A DNA stretch of 64,000 nt from Nocardia cyriacigeorgica (GTDB taxonomy: Bacteria > Actinomycetota > Actinomycetes > Mycobacteriales > Mycobacteriaceae): NCBI RefSeq assembly GCF_005863245.1, contig NZ_VBUT01000001.1, positions 558,001 through 622,000 on the forward strand, in the 5' to 3' direction. The translations under genes were made by a program, and so were the position numbers. A model generated the notes under the pieces. It ran no database searches. It saw only the letters and a program-made list of their open reading frames with translations, and had not been told where the DNA came from. Of this stretch, positions 43,059-52,384 are shown piece by piece (position 1 is the stretch's first letter; each line of letters starts with the position of its first letter).

Positions 43059-44174
43059 GTGTCCGTGGTCGCCGCACCCAGCCCTGTCCTCGCTGTTACG
43101 GGAGCCGTCGCGGGAGCGCCGGGAACCCCCGACGCCGCCGTCGCGTGGCATTACGGTGATCCATTCGGTGAACAACGCGCCGCGGCGCAGCAGGTGGCAA
43201 TCGTCGACCGCTCGCATCGTTTCGTGCTCGCCATCACCGGCGGCGAACGCCTGAGCTGGCTGCACACCATCTCCAGCCAGCATGTGGCGAACCTGCCCGA
43301 CGGCCATTCCGCCGAGAATCTGGACCTCGATCTCAACGGCCGCGTGCAGCACCATTTCGTGCTGACCGACCTCGACGGCACGGTCTGGATCGACACCGAG
43401 GCCGACCGCGGCCCCGCGCTGCTGGACTTCCTCACCAAGATGGTCTTCTGGGCCGACGCCAAACCCCGCGAGGCCACCGACCACGCGGTCCTGAGCCTGC
43501 TCGGCCCACAGGTCCCGACCCTGACCGGCGCACTCGGCATCGATCGCCTCCCCGACGTGTACGAAGCCGTGCCGCTGCCCGATGGTGGCTTCCTGCGCCG
43601 CATGCCCTGGCCGACGGCCGACTCCTTCGACCTGGTGATCCCCCGCGACAAGCTCACCGGCTGGTGGACCACCCTCACCGAGGCAGGCGCCGCACCGGCC
43701 GGAATGTGGGCCTTCGAGGCGCTGCGGGTGACGGCGCTGCGCCCCCGGATCGGCATCGACACCGACGACCGCACCATCCCGCACGAGGCCCGCTGGATCG
43801 GCGGCGTCGGCGAACACGGCGCCGTGCACCTGGACAAGGGCTGCTATCGCGGCCAGGAGACCGTCGCGCGGGTGCACAATCTCGGTAAGCCGCCACGTCA
43901 GCTGGTGCTGCTGCACCTGGACGGCTCGGCCGACGAACGCCCGGCGCCGGGAGACGCGGTCACCGCGGGCGGACGCACTGTCGGCCGCATCGGCACCGTC
44001 GTCGACCACTACGAATACGGTCCGATCGCCCTCGCGCTGATCAAGCGGGCCGTGCCGGTCGACGCCAAGCTCGAGGCGGGCCCGGCGGCCGCCGCCATCG
44101 ACCCGGATTCCGTCGTCGTCGACGACACCCCGCAGGCGGGCCGGGTCGCGGTCGATCGGCTCCGTGGCCGCTGA
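43059..44174 (+). CDS. ygfZ: Folate-binding YgfZ/GcvT-like Fe-S cluster maintenance protein
   Basis: 371 residues from GTG 43059, 7 bases after TAGAGT (43046-43051), so probably leaderless; the frame upstream to 42798 lies over the pabC start. The family signature K-G-C-Y-x-G-Q-E is seen as LDKGCYRGQETVARV near residue 265. The three-domain GcvT-like fold uses tetrahydrofolate to keep Fe-S enzymes functional. It corresponds to Rv0811c. Confidence 0.93.
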   Translation: MSVVAAPSPVLAVTGAVAGAPGTPDAAVAWHYGDPFGEQRAAAQQVAIVDRSHRFVLAITGGERLSWLHTISSQHVANLPDGHSAENLDLDLNGRVQHHFVLTDLDGTVWIDTEADRGPALLDFLTKMVFWADAKPREATDHAVLSLLGPQVPTLTGALGIDRLPDVYEAVPLPDGGFLRRMPWPTADSFDLVIPRDKLTGWWTTLTEAGAAPAGMWAFEALRVTALRPRIGIDTDDRTIPHEARWIGGVGEHGAVHLDKGCYRGQETVARVHNLGKPPRQLVLLHLDGSADERPAPGDAVTAGGRTVGRIGTVVDHYEYGPIALALIKRAVPVDAKLEAGPAAAAIDPDSVVVDDTPQAGRVAVDRLRGR

Positions 44175-44218
44175 GCGCGGGCCGGCCGCCATCCGCCCCT
44201 GGGGAGAGGAGCTCGTCC

Positions 44219-44947
44219 ATGCGCGCCGGTGACACCGGAGAAGTGCTCGCGGTGTGCGTACTGCACGCCGAAATCGAGGTACCGGGCCGGGTGGGGCGCT
44301 CCGCGATCGACAAGCGGCCGCGGCCCGGCCGCGTCGCGGTGCGCGCGCTCGGCCTCGAGGGCGATCACGTCTGCGATACCGCCCACCACGGCGGCCCGCA
44401 CAAAGCCGTCTACGCCTACGCCGACGAGGACGCGCACCGGTGGGCCACCGAACTCGACCGGGACCTGCCCGCGGGCTGGTTCGGCGAGAATCTGCGCATC
44501 CGCGGTCTGCCGGTGAGCGACGCCGTCATCGGTGCCCGCCTTGCCATCGGTCCCGGACCGGTGGGCCCCGGCCACCTCCTGCTCGAGGTGAGCGAACCCC
44601 GCGTCCCGTGCGCGACCTTCCAGCACTGGTCCGGCGAACGGCAGTGGGTCAAGCGCTTCACCCTGCGCTCCGATACCGGCACCTACCTGCGGGTGCTCAC
44701 CGAGGGCACGATCGGCGCCGGCGACACCGTGCATGTGGTGCACGTCCCCGCACACGGCATCACCGTGCGCGACGTCTTCACCGGCGCCGACCCGGACAAG
44801 CTGGAGCTGCTGCTGGCCACCGAGCCCACCGTCTCCGACGATGTCCGGATGCAGATCGACCGGCACAACCGCCGCCGTGCCAATGCTGAACGCGCGGCGC
44901 AGCGGCGCGACGACGGCGATCACCTGAAGGCAGGAGTGCGAGCGTGA
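44219..44947 (+). CDS. MOSC domain protein
   Basis: 242 residues from ATG 44219 with GGAGAGGAG upstream. The MOSC domain (beta barrel related to the C-terminus of molybdenum cofactor sulfurases) spans about residues 30-165, with LEGDHVCDTAHHGGPHKAVYAY, the block WFGENLRIRGL and the putative Cys ligand in VSEPRVPCATFQHW. The family is YiiM-like; such proteins use molybdenum cofactor to reduce N-hydroxylated compounds. It overlaps the asparaginase gene by four bases. Confidence 0.9.
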   Translation: MRAGDTGEVLAVCVLHAEIEVPGRVGRSAIDKRPRPGRVAVRALGLEGDHVCDTAHHGGPHKAVYAYADEDAHRWATELDRDLPAGWFGENLRIRGLPVSDAVIGARLAIGPGPVGPGHLLLEVSEPRVPCATFQHWSGERQWVKRFTLRSDTGTYLRVLTEGTIGAGDTVHVVHVPAHGITVRDVFTGADPDKLELLLATEPTVSDDVRMQIDRHNRRRANAERAAQRRDDGDHLKAGVRA

Positions 44948-45897
44948 GCGTCGAACTGGTCGAGGTGGTGCGGTCCGGATTCCGGGAATGCGTGCATCGC
45001 GGGTCGGTGGTCGTCATCGGCGCCGACGGCGAACCCAGCTGTGAGCTCGGCGAGATCCACGTGCCGATCTTCCCGCGCTCGACCAATAAGCCGATGCAGG
45101 CGGTGACGCTGCTGCGCAACGGGTTCGAACCGGTCGACGACGCCGAACTGGCGATAGCCACCGCCTCCCACTTCGGCGAACCCGACCACGTGAAGCTGGT
45201 CGAACGGCTGCTCGACCGCTTCGGCTTCGACGAATCAGACCTCGAATGCCCGCCGGATCTGCCACTGGACGAACGCGCCCGCGCCTCGGTGCTGTGCCAC
45301 GACCGGCCGCCGAGCAAGCTGTTCATGAACTGTTCGGGCAAACATGCGGCGATGCTGGCCACCTGCGCGATCAACGGCTGGCCCACCACCGGATACCTCG
45401 ATATCGCGCACCCGCTGCAACAGGCCGTGCTGTCCACCGTCATCGAGCTGACCGGCGAACCCGAGACCGACCTCGGCATCGACGGCTGCGGCCTGCCGAT
45501 CATCCCGGTCGCGCTGATCAACCTCGCCCGCGCCTTCGCCGCCATGGCGACCGCCGAACCGGGCACACCCGAACGCCGGGTCGCCGACGCCATCCGCACC
45601 CATCCGCGAGTGATTTCCGGCACCAACGCCCCCGATTTGCTGACCATGAACGCCACCCCGGGCCTGTTGTGCAAGATCGGCGCGGACGGCGTGCACGCGG
45701 GCGCGCTACCGGACGGAACCGCGTTCGCCTACAAGATCGATGACGGCGCCGACCGCGCCCGGATGCCGCTGACGCTGGCGATTCTGCAACGCATCGGCGT
45801 CCCGTGGTCGGATGCGCTCGCCGAATTGGCGGCACCGGCGGTAGTGGGTGGCGGTGCGCGGGTCGGCGTCATCCGCGCGATCCCCGGCGTGCTGTAG
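44944..45897 (+). CDS. L-asparaginase II family (Rhizobium etli type)
   Basis: 317 residues from GTG 44944, overlapping the MOSC stop (GTGA), with AGGAG eight bases before. It belongs to the asparaginase II family unrelated to the E. coli enzymes: ECVHRGSVVVIG, FPRSTNKPMQAV with a candidate Ser-Lys pair, ASHFGEPDHV, LFMNCSGKHAAMLATC and IDGCGLPIIPV. The conserved Cys residues bind zinc in characterised members. It hydrolyses asparagine to aspartate and ammonia. Coupling with the MOSC gene is chiefly positional. Confidence 0.88.
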   Translation: MSVELVEVVRSGFRECVHRGSVVVIGADGEPSCELGEIHVPIFPRSTNKPMQAVTLLRNGFEPVDDAELAIATASHFGEPDHVKLVERLLDRFGFDESDLECPPDLPLDERARASVLCHDRPPSKLFMNCSGKHAAMLATCAINGWPTTGYLDIAHPLQQAVLSTVIELTGEPETDLGIDGCGLPIIPVALINLARAFAAMATAEPGTPERRVADAIRTHPRVISGTNAPDLLTMNATPGLLCKIGADGVHAGALPDGTAFAYKIDDGADRARMPLTLAILQRIGVPWSDALAELAAPAVVGGGARVGVIRAIPGVL

Positions 45898-46061
45898 CCA
45901 GGCGAGCATCGGGCAAACGGCTTCGGTTCGGTAGCTGTTCCACCACTCCTGGAAGCGCGACCGCCGCACACGCGCTAGAGTGTCTGTCAGGAAGAGTATT
46001 AATTCGAACGGGGCCGCCACCAATCCCCAGGCCGCCCCGCTGTGACGCGAGGGGGTCAGCC

Positions 46062-46274
46062 ATGGGCCGTGGCCGGGCTAAGGCAAAGCAGACCAAGGTT
46101 GCACGCGAGCTGAAGTACAGCTCGCCGTCGACCGACTTCGCGAGCCTTCAGCGCGAGCTGTCGGGTAGCAGCCCCCGCTCTCAGCGGAGTGGTGTGCTGT
46201 CCGATGAGCACGACGCGGATGATTCGTTGTCCCGCTGGACCAGCGACGACGACTACGACGATTGGCGCCGCTGA
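46062..46274 (+). CDS. DUF3073 small protein
   Basis: 70 residues from ATG 46062 behind GAGGGGG. The basic N-terminus MGRGRAKAKQTKVARELKYS and the acidic tail DDDYDDWRR are the hallmarks of DUF3073, a family limited to actinobacteria (Rv0810c here). Function unknown; the charge split suggests nucleic acid or ribosome binding. TAGAGT at about 45975-45980 would give a leader of about 75 bases. Confidence 0.92.
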   Translation: MGRGRAKAKQTKVARELKYSSPSTDFASLQRELSGSSPRSQRSGVLSDEHDADDSLSRWTSDDDYDDWRR

Positions 46275-46288
46275 CCAGGTGCGACGTA

Positions 46289-46320
46289 TGAAGGGGGAGG
46301 CCGAGGCGCCTCCCCCTTCA
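46289..46320. terminator. Hairpin terminator of the DUF3073 gene
   Basis: TGAAGGGGGAGGC (46289-46301) pairs perfectly with GCCTCCCCCTTCA (46308-46320). Confidence 0.85.
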
Positions 46321-46699
46321 GTCGTTGCCATCCGGTCGGCCAGCCAGCCGCCGAGGTTCGCCCGACATCGGGTCTCGACCGCCGAGGTCGAGACCTGATC
46401 GAGAGCTCGGTTCGATCGCTCGCATCGACTCTCGAGATACTCGAACAGCATCGGCACCCGTTGCTCAGCACGGGCCGCCCCGATGCCCGCCCGTCCGGAC
46501 ATCGTCCGAGATAGGCGAACTCGCCCCTCGGCGACCCTCCGGGACCGCTGCTCACGCGCAGCGCATCGCTCCCTCGCTCAGCCGCAACTCCCCTGCGCTG
46601 CCGTCCCCGGGCAGCGCATCCCTCGTGGACGCGCACCCCTACGCCGCGGATCTCCGCATCTGAGCCGACTGCCCTCGCCCGGCACACCCAGAAACGAAT
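46321..46699. other. Gene-free stretch with inverted repeats
   Basis: No ORF here resembles a known protein. GGTCTCGACC-GCCGA-GGTCGAGACC (46371-46395) is a perfect 10-base hairpin, followed by several TCGA-rich imperfect repeats up to about 46445. It could be a decayed gene or repeat; nothing more can be said. Confidence 0.4.
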
Positions 46700-46729
46700 C
46701 AGCCGGCCGGCCCGTAGGCCGACCGGCTG
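46700..46729. terminator. Hairpin terminator of purM
   Basis: CAGCCGGCCGG (46700-46710) pairs with CCGACCGGCTG (46719-46729) with one wobble, 18 bases after the purM stop. Confidence 0.75.
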
Positions 46730-46746
46730 ACGAAGACTTCCGACAC

Positions 46747-47826
<1,080 letters not shown>

Positions 47827-47901
47827 TGTCGGTGATTGCTCCAAACCGAATCGGCGGATAATTGCCTGATCACGCTACCGTCGCGCGTCGGCGGGGCGAG
47901 T

Positions 47902-49482
47902 TCAGGGCCTGCTCAACGCGCTGGCGTTGGCGTTGCGGCCCAGCAGTTCGGTCTCGGACTTGCCGCTGAGCATGCCCTCGAGCACGTTCTTGCCGATGGA
48001 CGCCTCGGTCGGCAGCGGGATCGGGTAATCGCCGTCGAAGCAGGCGCAGCACAACCGCGAACGCGGCTGCTCGGTGGCGGCGATCATGCCCTCGGTGGAG
48101 ATGTAGCCGAGGCTGTCGGCGCCGATCGAACGCCGCACGTTCTCCACCATGTCGGCGTAACTGTCGTCGGAGCCCGCACCGTTGGCGATGAGCTCGGCGC
48201 GTGAGGCGAAGTCGATGCCGTAGAAGCACGGCCACTTGACCGGCGGCGAGGCGATGCGCACGTGGATCTCCAGCGCACCCGCTTCCCGCAGCATCCGGAT
48301 CAGCGCGCGCTGGGTGTTGCCGCGCACGATGGAATCGTCGACCACGATGAGCCGCTTGCCGCGGATCACCTCGCGCAACGGGTTGAGCTTGAGCCGGATG
48401 CCGAGCTGGCGGATGGTCTGGCTGGGCTGGATGAAGGTGCGGCCCACATAGGCGTTCTTCATCAGGCCCTGCCCGTACGGCACGCCGGAGCCCTGCGCGT
48501 AACCGACCGCGGCGGGGGTGCCGGATTCGGGCACCGGGATCACCAGATCGGCCTCGACCGGATGCTCCTTGGCCAGCCTGCGGCCGATGTCGACGCGGGT
48601 GGCGTGCACCGAGCGACCGGAGATGGTGCTGTCCGGGCGGGCGAGATAGACGTACTCGAAGACGCAGCCCTTGGGTTCGGGGGTGGCGAAGCGCAGCGAA
48701 CGCACGCCGTCGGCGTCGATGGCCAGCAGCTCGCCCGGCTCGATCTCGCGCACGAACGAGGCGCCGACGATGTCGAGCGCGGAGGTCTCACTGGCGACCA
48801 CCCAGCCGCGGTCGAGCCTGCCGAGGCACAGCGGGCGCACGCCGTGCGGGTCGCGGGCCGCGTAGAGGGTGTGCTCGTCCATGAAGGTCAGGCAGAAGGC
48901 GCCCTTCAGGGTGGGCAGCAGCTTCATCGCGGCCTGTTCGATGCTGGAGTCGGCGGCGGCATGGGCCAGCAGCGCCGTCATCACATCCGAGTCGGAGGTG
49001 GCGGCCATCGGGCCCGGACGGCCACCGCGCGGCATCCCGCCGAGCAGGCCGAGTTCCCGTGCCCGATCGGCCAATTCGGCGGTGTTCACCAGATTTCCGT
49101 TGTGCCCCAAGGCCAATCCGGAACCGACCGCGGTGGTGCGGAAGATCGGCTGGGCGTTCTCCCAGGTGGTGGCGCCGGTGGTGGAATAGCGACAGTGCCC
49201 GACGGCGACATGGCCCGGCATCGCGGCCAGGGTCTGCTCGTCGAACACCTGGCTGACCAGGCCCAGATCCTTGAAGACCAGCACCTGCGAACCGTCGGCT
49301 ACGGCGATGCCCGCCGCCTCCTGCCCACGGTGCTGCAACGCATACAGGCCGTAATACGTGAGTTTGGCCACGTCTTCGCCGGGCGCCCAGACTCCGAAGA
49401 CACCACACTCCTCGCGTGGTGGATTCTCGTCCTGATCCGCGGGGGCGGGATTGCTGACAACCGGCAGGTCGGCGTTGGTCAC
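47902..49482 (-). CDS. purF: Amidophosphoribosyltransferase
   Basis: 526 residues from GTG 49482 with GGGAG upstream. PurF makes phosphoribosylamine from PRPP and glutamine, the committed step of purine synthesis. A propeptide of about 25 residues is removed to expose Cys26 in REECGVFG, the glutaminase nucleophile. The PRPP-binding loop is LIVVDDSIVRGNTQRALIRML, and CFDGDYP with upstream Cys residues (SRLCCACFDGDYPI) indicates the Fe-S-containing Bacillus/mycobacterial type. The frame upstream to 49821 lacks conservation. Confidence 0.96.
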   Translation of the reverse strand: MTNADLPVVSNPAPADQDENPPREECGVFGVWAPGEDVAKLTYYGLYALQHRGQEAAGIAVADGSQVLVFKDLGLVSQVFDEQTLAAMPGHVAVGHCRYSTTGATTWENAQPIFRTTAVGSGLALGHNGNLVNTAELADRARELGLLGGMPRGGRPGPMAATSDSDVMTALLAHAAADSSIEQAAMKLLPTLKGAFCLTFMDEHTLYAARDPHGVRPLCLGRLDRGWVVASETSALDIVGASFVREIEPGELLAIDADGVRSLRFATPEPKGCVFEYVYLARPDSTISGRSVHATRVDIGRRLAKEHPVEADLVIPVPESGTPAAVGYAQGSGVPYGQGLMKNAYVGRTFIQPSQTIRQLGIRLKLNPLREVIRGKRLIVVDDSIVRGNTQRALIRMLREAGALEIHVRIASPPVKWPCFYGIDFASRAELIANGAGSDDSYADMVENVRRSIGADSLGYISTEGMIAATEQPRSRLCCACFDGDYPIPLPTEASIGKNVLEGMLSGKSETELLGRNANASALSRP

Positions 49483-49671
49483 CGTGTGCTCCCTGTTCGG
49501 GCGGGCTGGGGGCACCGTCATTCTACGGGTCGAACCGCCCGCCGATGACCGCCGCCGCCAAATGGGGCGGCCCGGCGTGCCCGTCGCCGCGGCGGATCCA
49601 GGCATACGTGCAGTTAACCGGTGCGGCGCAGTCCCCGGTATCGGGCCCATCCGGCTGTTACCGTGCGATCC

Positions 49672-51177
49672 GTGACGACTTCCGACAGCGCAGCGGCGAA
49701 TCGAACCGATCGCCGCCTCGGAATGCGCATCCTGCTGCCGATCGGCGTATTGGCCCTGCTCACCGCACTGCTCGGGGTGATGTACCTCGACTACGTCGCC
49801 GACCCCGAGGGGAACCTGCACGACTTCCCCATCGCGCTGGTGAATCAGGATGTCGGGGACGTCACAGGCCCGCCCGACGCGCAGCAGCAGGTGAACTACG
49901 GCAAACAGATCACCGACGCGCTACAGCAGGGCATGCCCGAGGACAAGATCGATCTGCGGGTGGTCGGCATCAGCGAGGCCGAGCGGATGATGCAGCAGGG
50001 CCAGGTCTACGGCGCGATGGTCATCCCGAGCGATTTCAGTAAGCGACTCGGCATTCTCGGCGTCGGCAGCATCGTTCCCGGCGATATCGAACGTCCGATC
50101 ATCACCTTGCAAACCAACCCGCGCATGGGCGCGTTCGGCACCCAGATCGTGTTGCGGGTCGGCGATCAGGCCCTGACCCAGGTGCGTCAGCAGGTCGGCG
50201 AACAGCTCACCGATCAGGTGAACGCGCAGCTCGCGCCGGAACCGGGCGCACCGCCGAACCCGGAGCCGAGCGGTGCGGCACGGGTGGCGCTGGAAGACCC
50301 GGTCCAGATCGTGTACCAGCAGTACCGGCCGCTGCCCGACGGCACCGGCCAAGGCCTGACCGCGTTCTTCTACGCACTGCTGATTCTGCTGGCCGGCGTG
50401 GTCGGCGCGATGGTCATCCACACCATGATCGACGCCGCGCTGGGCTTCGTCCCGACCGAATACGGGCCCTGGTACGTGCATTTCCCGCCGACGCCGATCT
50501 CCCGTTTCCACACCCTGCTCATCAAATGGGGTGTGATGGTGGTCGCGGCCACCCTCGTCTCGGCCATCTATCTGGGTGTGGCCAAGCTGCTCGGCATGCC
50601 GATCGACCATCCGCTGGGGCTGTTCCTCTACGGCGCACTGGCCTTGACCGCCGTCGGCATGACCGGCCTGTCCATCCTCGCGGCCATCGGCTCGGCCGGC
50701 CTCCTGGTGAACCTGATCCTGTTCATCATCCTGGGCCTGCCCTCCTCCGGCGGCACCGTGCCCATCGAGGCCACCCCCAAGTACTTCCACTGGCTGGCCG
50801 CCTGGGAACCGATGCATCAGGTCTTCCTCGGCGTGCGCTCGATCCTCTACTTCGACGGCAGCTTCTCCGCGGGCCTGAGCCGCGGCGTCTGGATGGCTCT
50901 GCTCGGCCTGGCCATCGCCATCGTGTTCGGCGCGGTGATCACCCGGTTCTACGACTACAAGGGGCTGCACCGGGAGAACCGGGTGGCTGCGGCGGGAGCG
51001 CCTGCGGTGGGGTCCGGTGTGGGCCCGTCGGGAGCCGAGGCCGTCGGCGATGACGCGGCCGGGGCCACCGATCCGAAGTCGGGCTCGGCGGGTTCCACAG
51101 CAACACCTGACGCCGACGCCGATGCCGATGCCGAACCGTCGGGCAATGGCGGCTCCACCGGTACCGGCAAGGACTGA
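49672..51177 (+). CDS. YhgE/Pip- or DUF3533-type membrane protein
   Basis: 501 residues from GTG 49672, 7 bases after TACCGT (49659-49664), probably leaderless. One N-terminal helix (MRILLPIGVLALLTALLGVM), a large extracytoplasmic domain (about 50-230, DFPIALVNQDVGD... typical of YhgE/Pip) and five C-terminal helices (from FFYALLILLAGVVGAMVIH) are seen. The tail of about 60 residues is Gly/Ala/Asp rich. Such proteins resemble ABC-2 permeases and, in mycobacteria, MmpL/type VII-linked transporters; the function is unknown. Confidence 0.8.
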   Translation: MTTSDSAAANRTDRRLGMRILLPIGVLALLTALLGVMYLDYVADPEGNLHDFPIALVNQDVGDVTGPPDAQQQVNYGKQITDALQQGMPEDKIDLRVVGISEAERMMQQGQVYGAMVIPSDFSKRLGILGVGSIVPGDIERPIITLQTNPRMGAFGTQIVLRVGDQALTQVRQQVGEQLTDQVNAQLAPEPGAPPNPEPSGAARVALEDPVQIVYQQYRPLPDGTGQGLTAFFYALLILLAGVVGAMVIHTMIDAALGFVPTEYGPWYVHFPPTPISRFHTLLIKWGVMVVAATLVSAIYLGVAKLLGMPIDHPLGLFLYGALALTAVGMTGLSILAAIGSAGLLVNLILFIILGLPSSGGTVPIEATPKYFHWLAAWEPMHQVFLGVRSILYFDGSFSAGLSRGVWMALLGLAIAIVFGAVITRFYDYKGLHRENRVAAAGAPAVGSGVGPSGAEAVGDDAAGATDPKSGSAGSTATPDADADADAEPSGNGGSTGTGKD

Positions 51178-51346
51178 CAATCCCCGTTCCGGGCAGGCCG
51201 ATGCCCGGCGGGCAGACCGATCCGCCGACTGGTACTCACAGCCCGCAGCGACGAGACGGGATTTCGGCCGGGCGCACAAGCCTGGTCGGGCCACAGTGGT
51301 CGAAGCCGTACGCGGACGCGTCGGCTGGTCGCAGTATCGTCGCCCC

Positions 51347-51766
51347 GTGGTTCGACGTGCGGCGGTGAAACCGGAAGAAATGCGTGCGGCGGTCGCGGCG
51401 GTGCGGCCGTGGCTGCTCGATGAGGAGGCGGCTGTCCCTGCGCGGGGCGAGCTCGGTGCCGCCGTACGGATGACGGCGCGCGCGCTGGCCGAATCGGCGC
51501 CGGGGCATTCGGTGGAGGTCCGGGTGCCGCCGTTCGTGGCGGTGCAATGCATCGAAGGTCCCCGGCACACCCGCGGGACCCCGCCCAATGTGGTCGAAAC
51601 CGATCCGCGCACGTGGCTGCTGCTCGCGACCGGTCTGGCGGATTTCGCCGCCGTGCGCGACGACGGCAAGCTGACCGCCTCCGGCAACCGCGCCGACGAA
51701 GTATCCCGCTGGCTGCCGATCCTTCGGGTGGACGCAGGCCCCGAGTGGGAGTCCCGCTTGTTGTAG
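51347..51766 (+). CDS. Sterol carrier protein-like family (Rv0807 type)
   Basis: 139 residues from GTG 51347, 6 bases after TATCGT (51335-51340), so probably leaderless; the long frame upstream from 51017 is not supported. The protein starts with VVRRAAVKPEEMRAAVAAV, contains VRVPPFVAVQCIEGPRHTRG and WLLLATGLADFAAVRDDGKLTASGNRADEVSRWLPILR, a pattern of the bacterial SCP2-like superfamily (putative lipid-binding). It matches the Rv0807 position between purF and purL. Confidence 0.8.
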   Translation: MVRRAAVKPEEMRAAVAAVRPWLLDEEAAVPARGELGAAVRMTARALAESAPGHSVEVRVPPFVAVQCIEGPRHTRGTPPNVVETDPRTWLLLATGLADFAAVRDDGKLTASGNRADEVSRWLPILRVDAGPEWESRLL

Positions 51767-52384
51767 TCAGCGGTTGCCGACGGCGAATCGGGCCGCGAGC
51801 GCCCCACCAGCATTGATCGCCCAGTGCAGTAGGGCAGGGGCGGTGGCACTGTCGGTGCAACGGCGAAGCAGGCCGAACAGCGCACCGGCGGCGGCCGTCG
51901 CGCCGACGGTGACCGCCACATTCTCCCCGGTGGCGCGGGCCGGTGCGATATGCCAGAGCCCGAAGGTGGTGGCGCCGAGCAGGGTTGCGATGCGCGGCCC
52001 GAAGGTCTTGTCCAGCAATGGCTCCAGGGTCGCGCGGAAGATCAGTTCTTCGCTGTAGACGGTGCCCAGCGGAATGTGTATGCCCACCCATTCGGCGGTC
52101 GAGACTTCAGGCGCGCGGTCTGGGCGCTCGGCCAGCTCACGGCGCACGGCCGGGATGGCCAGCGCCGCACCGTAACCGGCGGCGACGATCCCCGCGCTGC
52201 CCAGCCCGTAGCGCCGGCCGCGTGCCGAGCACCAGTTCGGACGCGCACCGAAGGCCAGCGCATAGCCGGTCGCGGCACCGGCATTCACCAGCGTGCGCAG
52301 CCGCATATCCTCCGGCAGCCGCGGCACCACCCCATTGCTCCACAGCAGCGGCAGGCTCACCCCGAGCGCGACCCGTCCCCTCAT
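51767..52384 (-). CDS. CPBP family intramembrane metalloprotease
   Basis: 205 residues from ATG 52384 overlapping the upstream stop (ATGA). Membrane helices carry the CPBP (Abi/Rce1-like) motifs: VYSEELIFRATLEP (EEXXXR), ATTFGLWHIAPAR (FXXXH) and LLHWAINAGGAL (HXXXN). CPBP proteases process prenylated or other membrane peptides; substrates are unknown here. Length matches the Rv0804 locus protein. It converges on the SCP-like gene with stops adjacent. Confidence 0.85.
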   Translation of the reverse strand: MRGRVALGVSLPLLWSNGVVPRLPEDMRLRTLVNAGAATGYALAFGARPNWCSARGRRYGLGSAGIVAAGYGAALAIPAVRRELAERPDRAPEVSTAEWVGIHIPLGTVYSEELIFRATLEPLLDKTFGPRIATLLGATTFGLWHIAPARATGENVAVTVGATAAAGALFGLLRRCTDSATAPALLHWAINAGGALAARFAVGNR

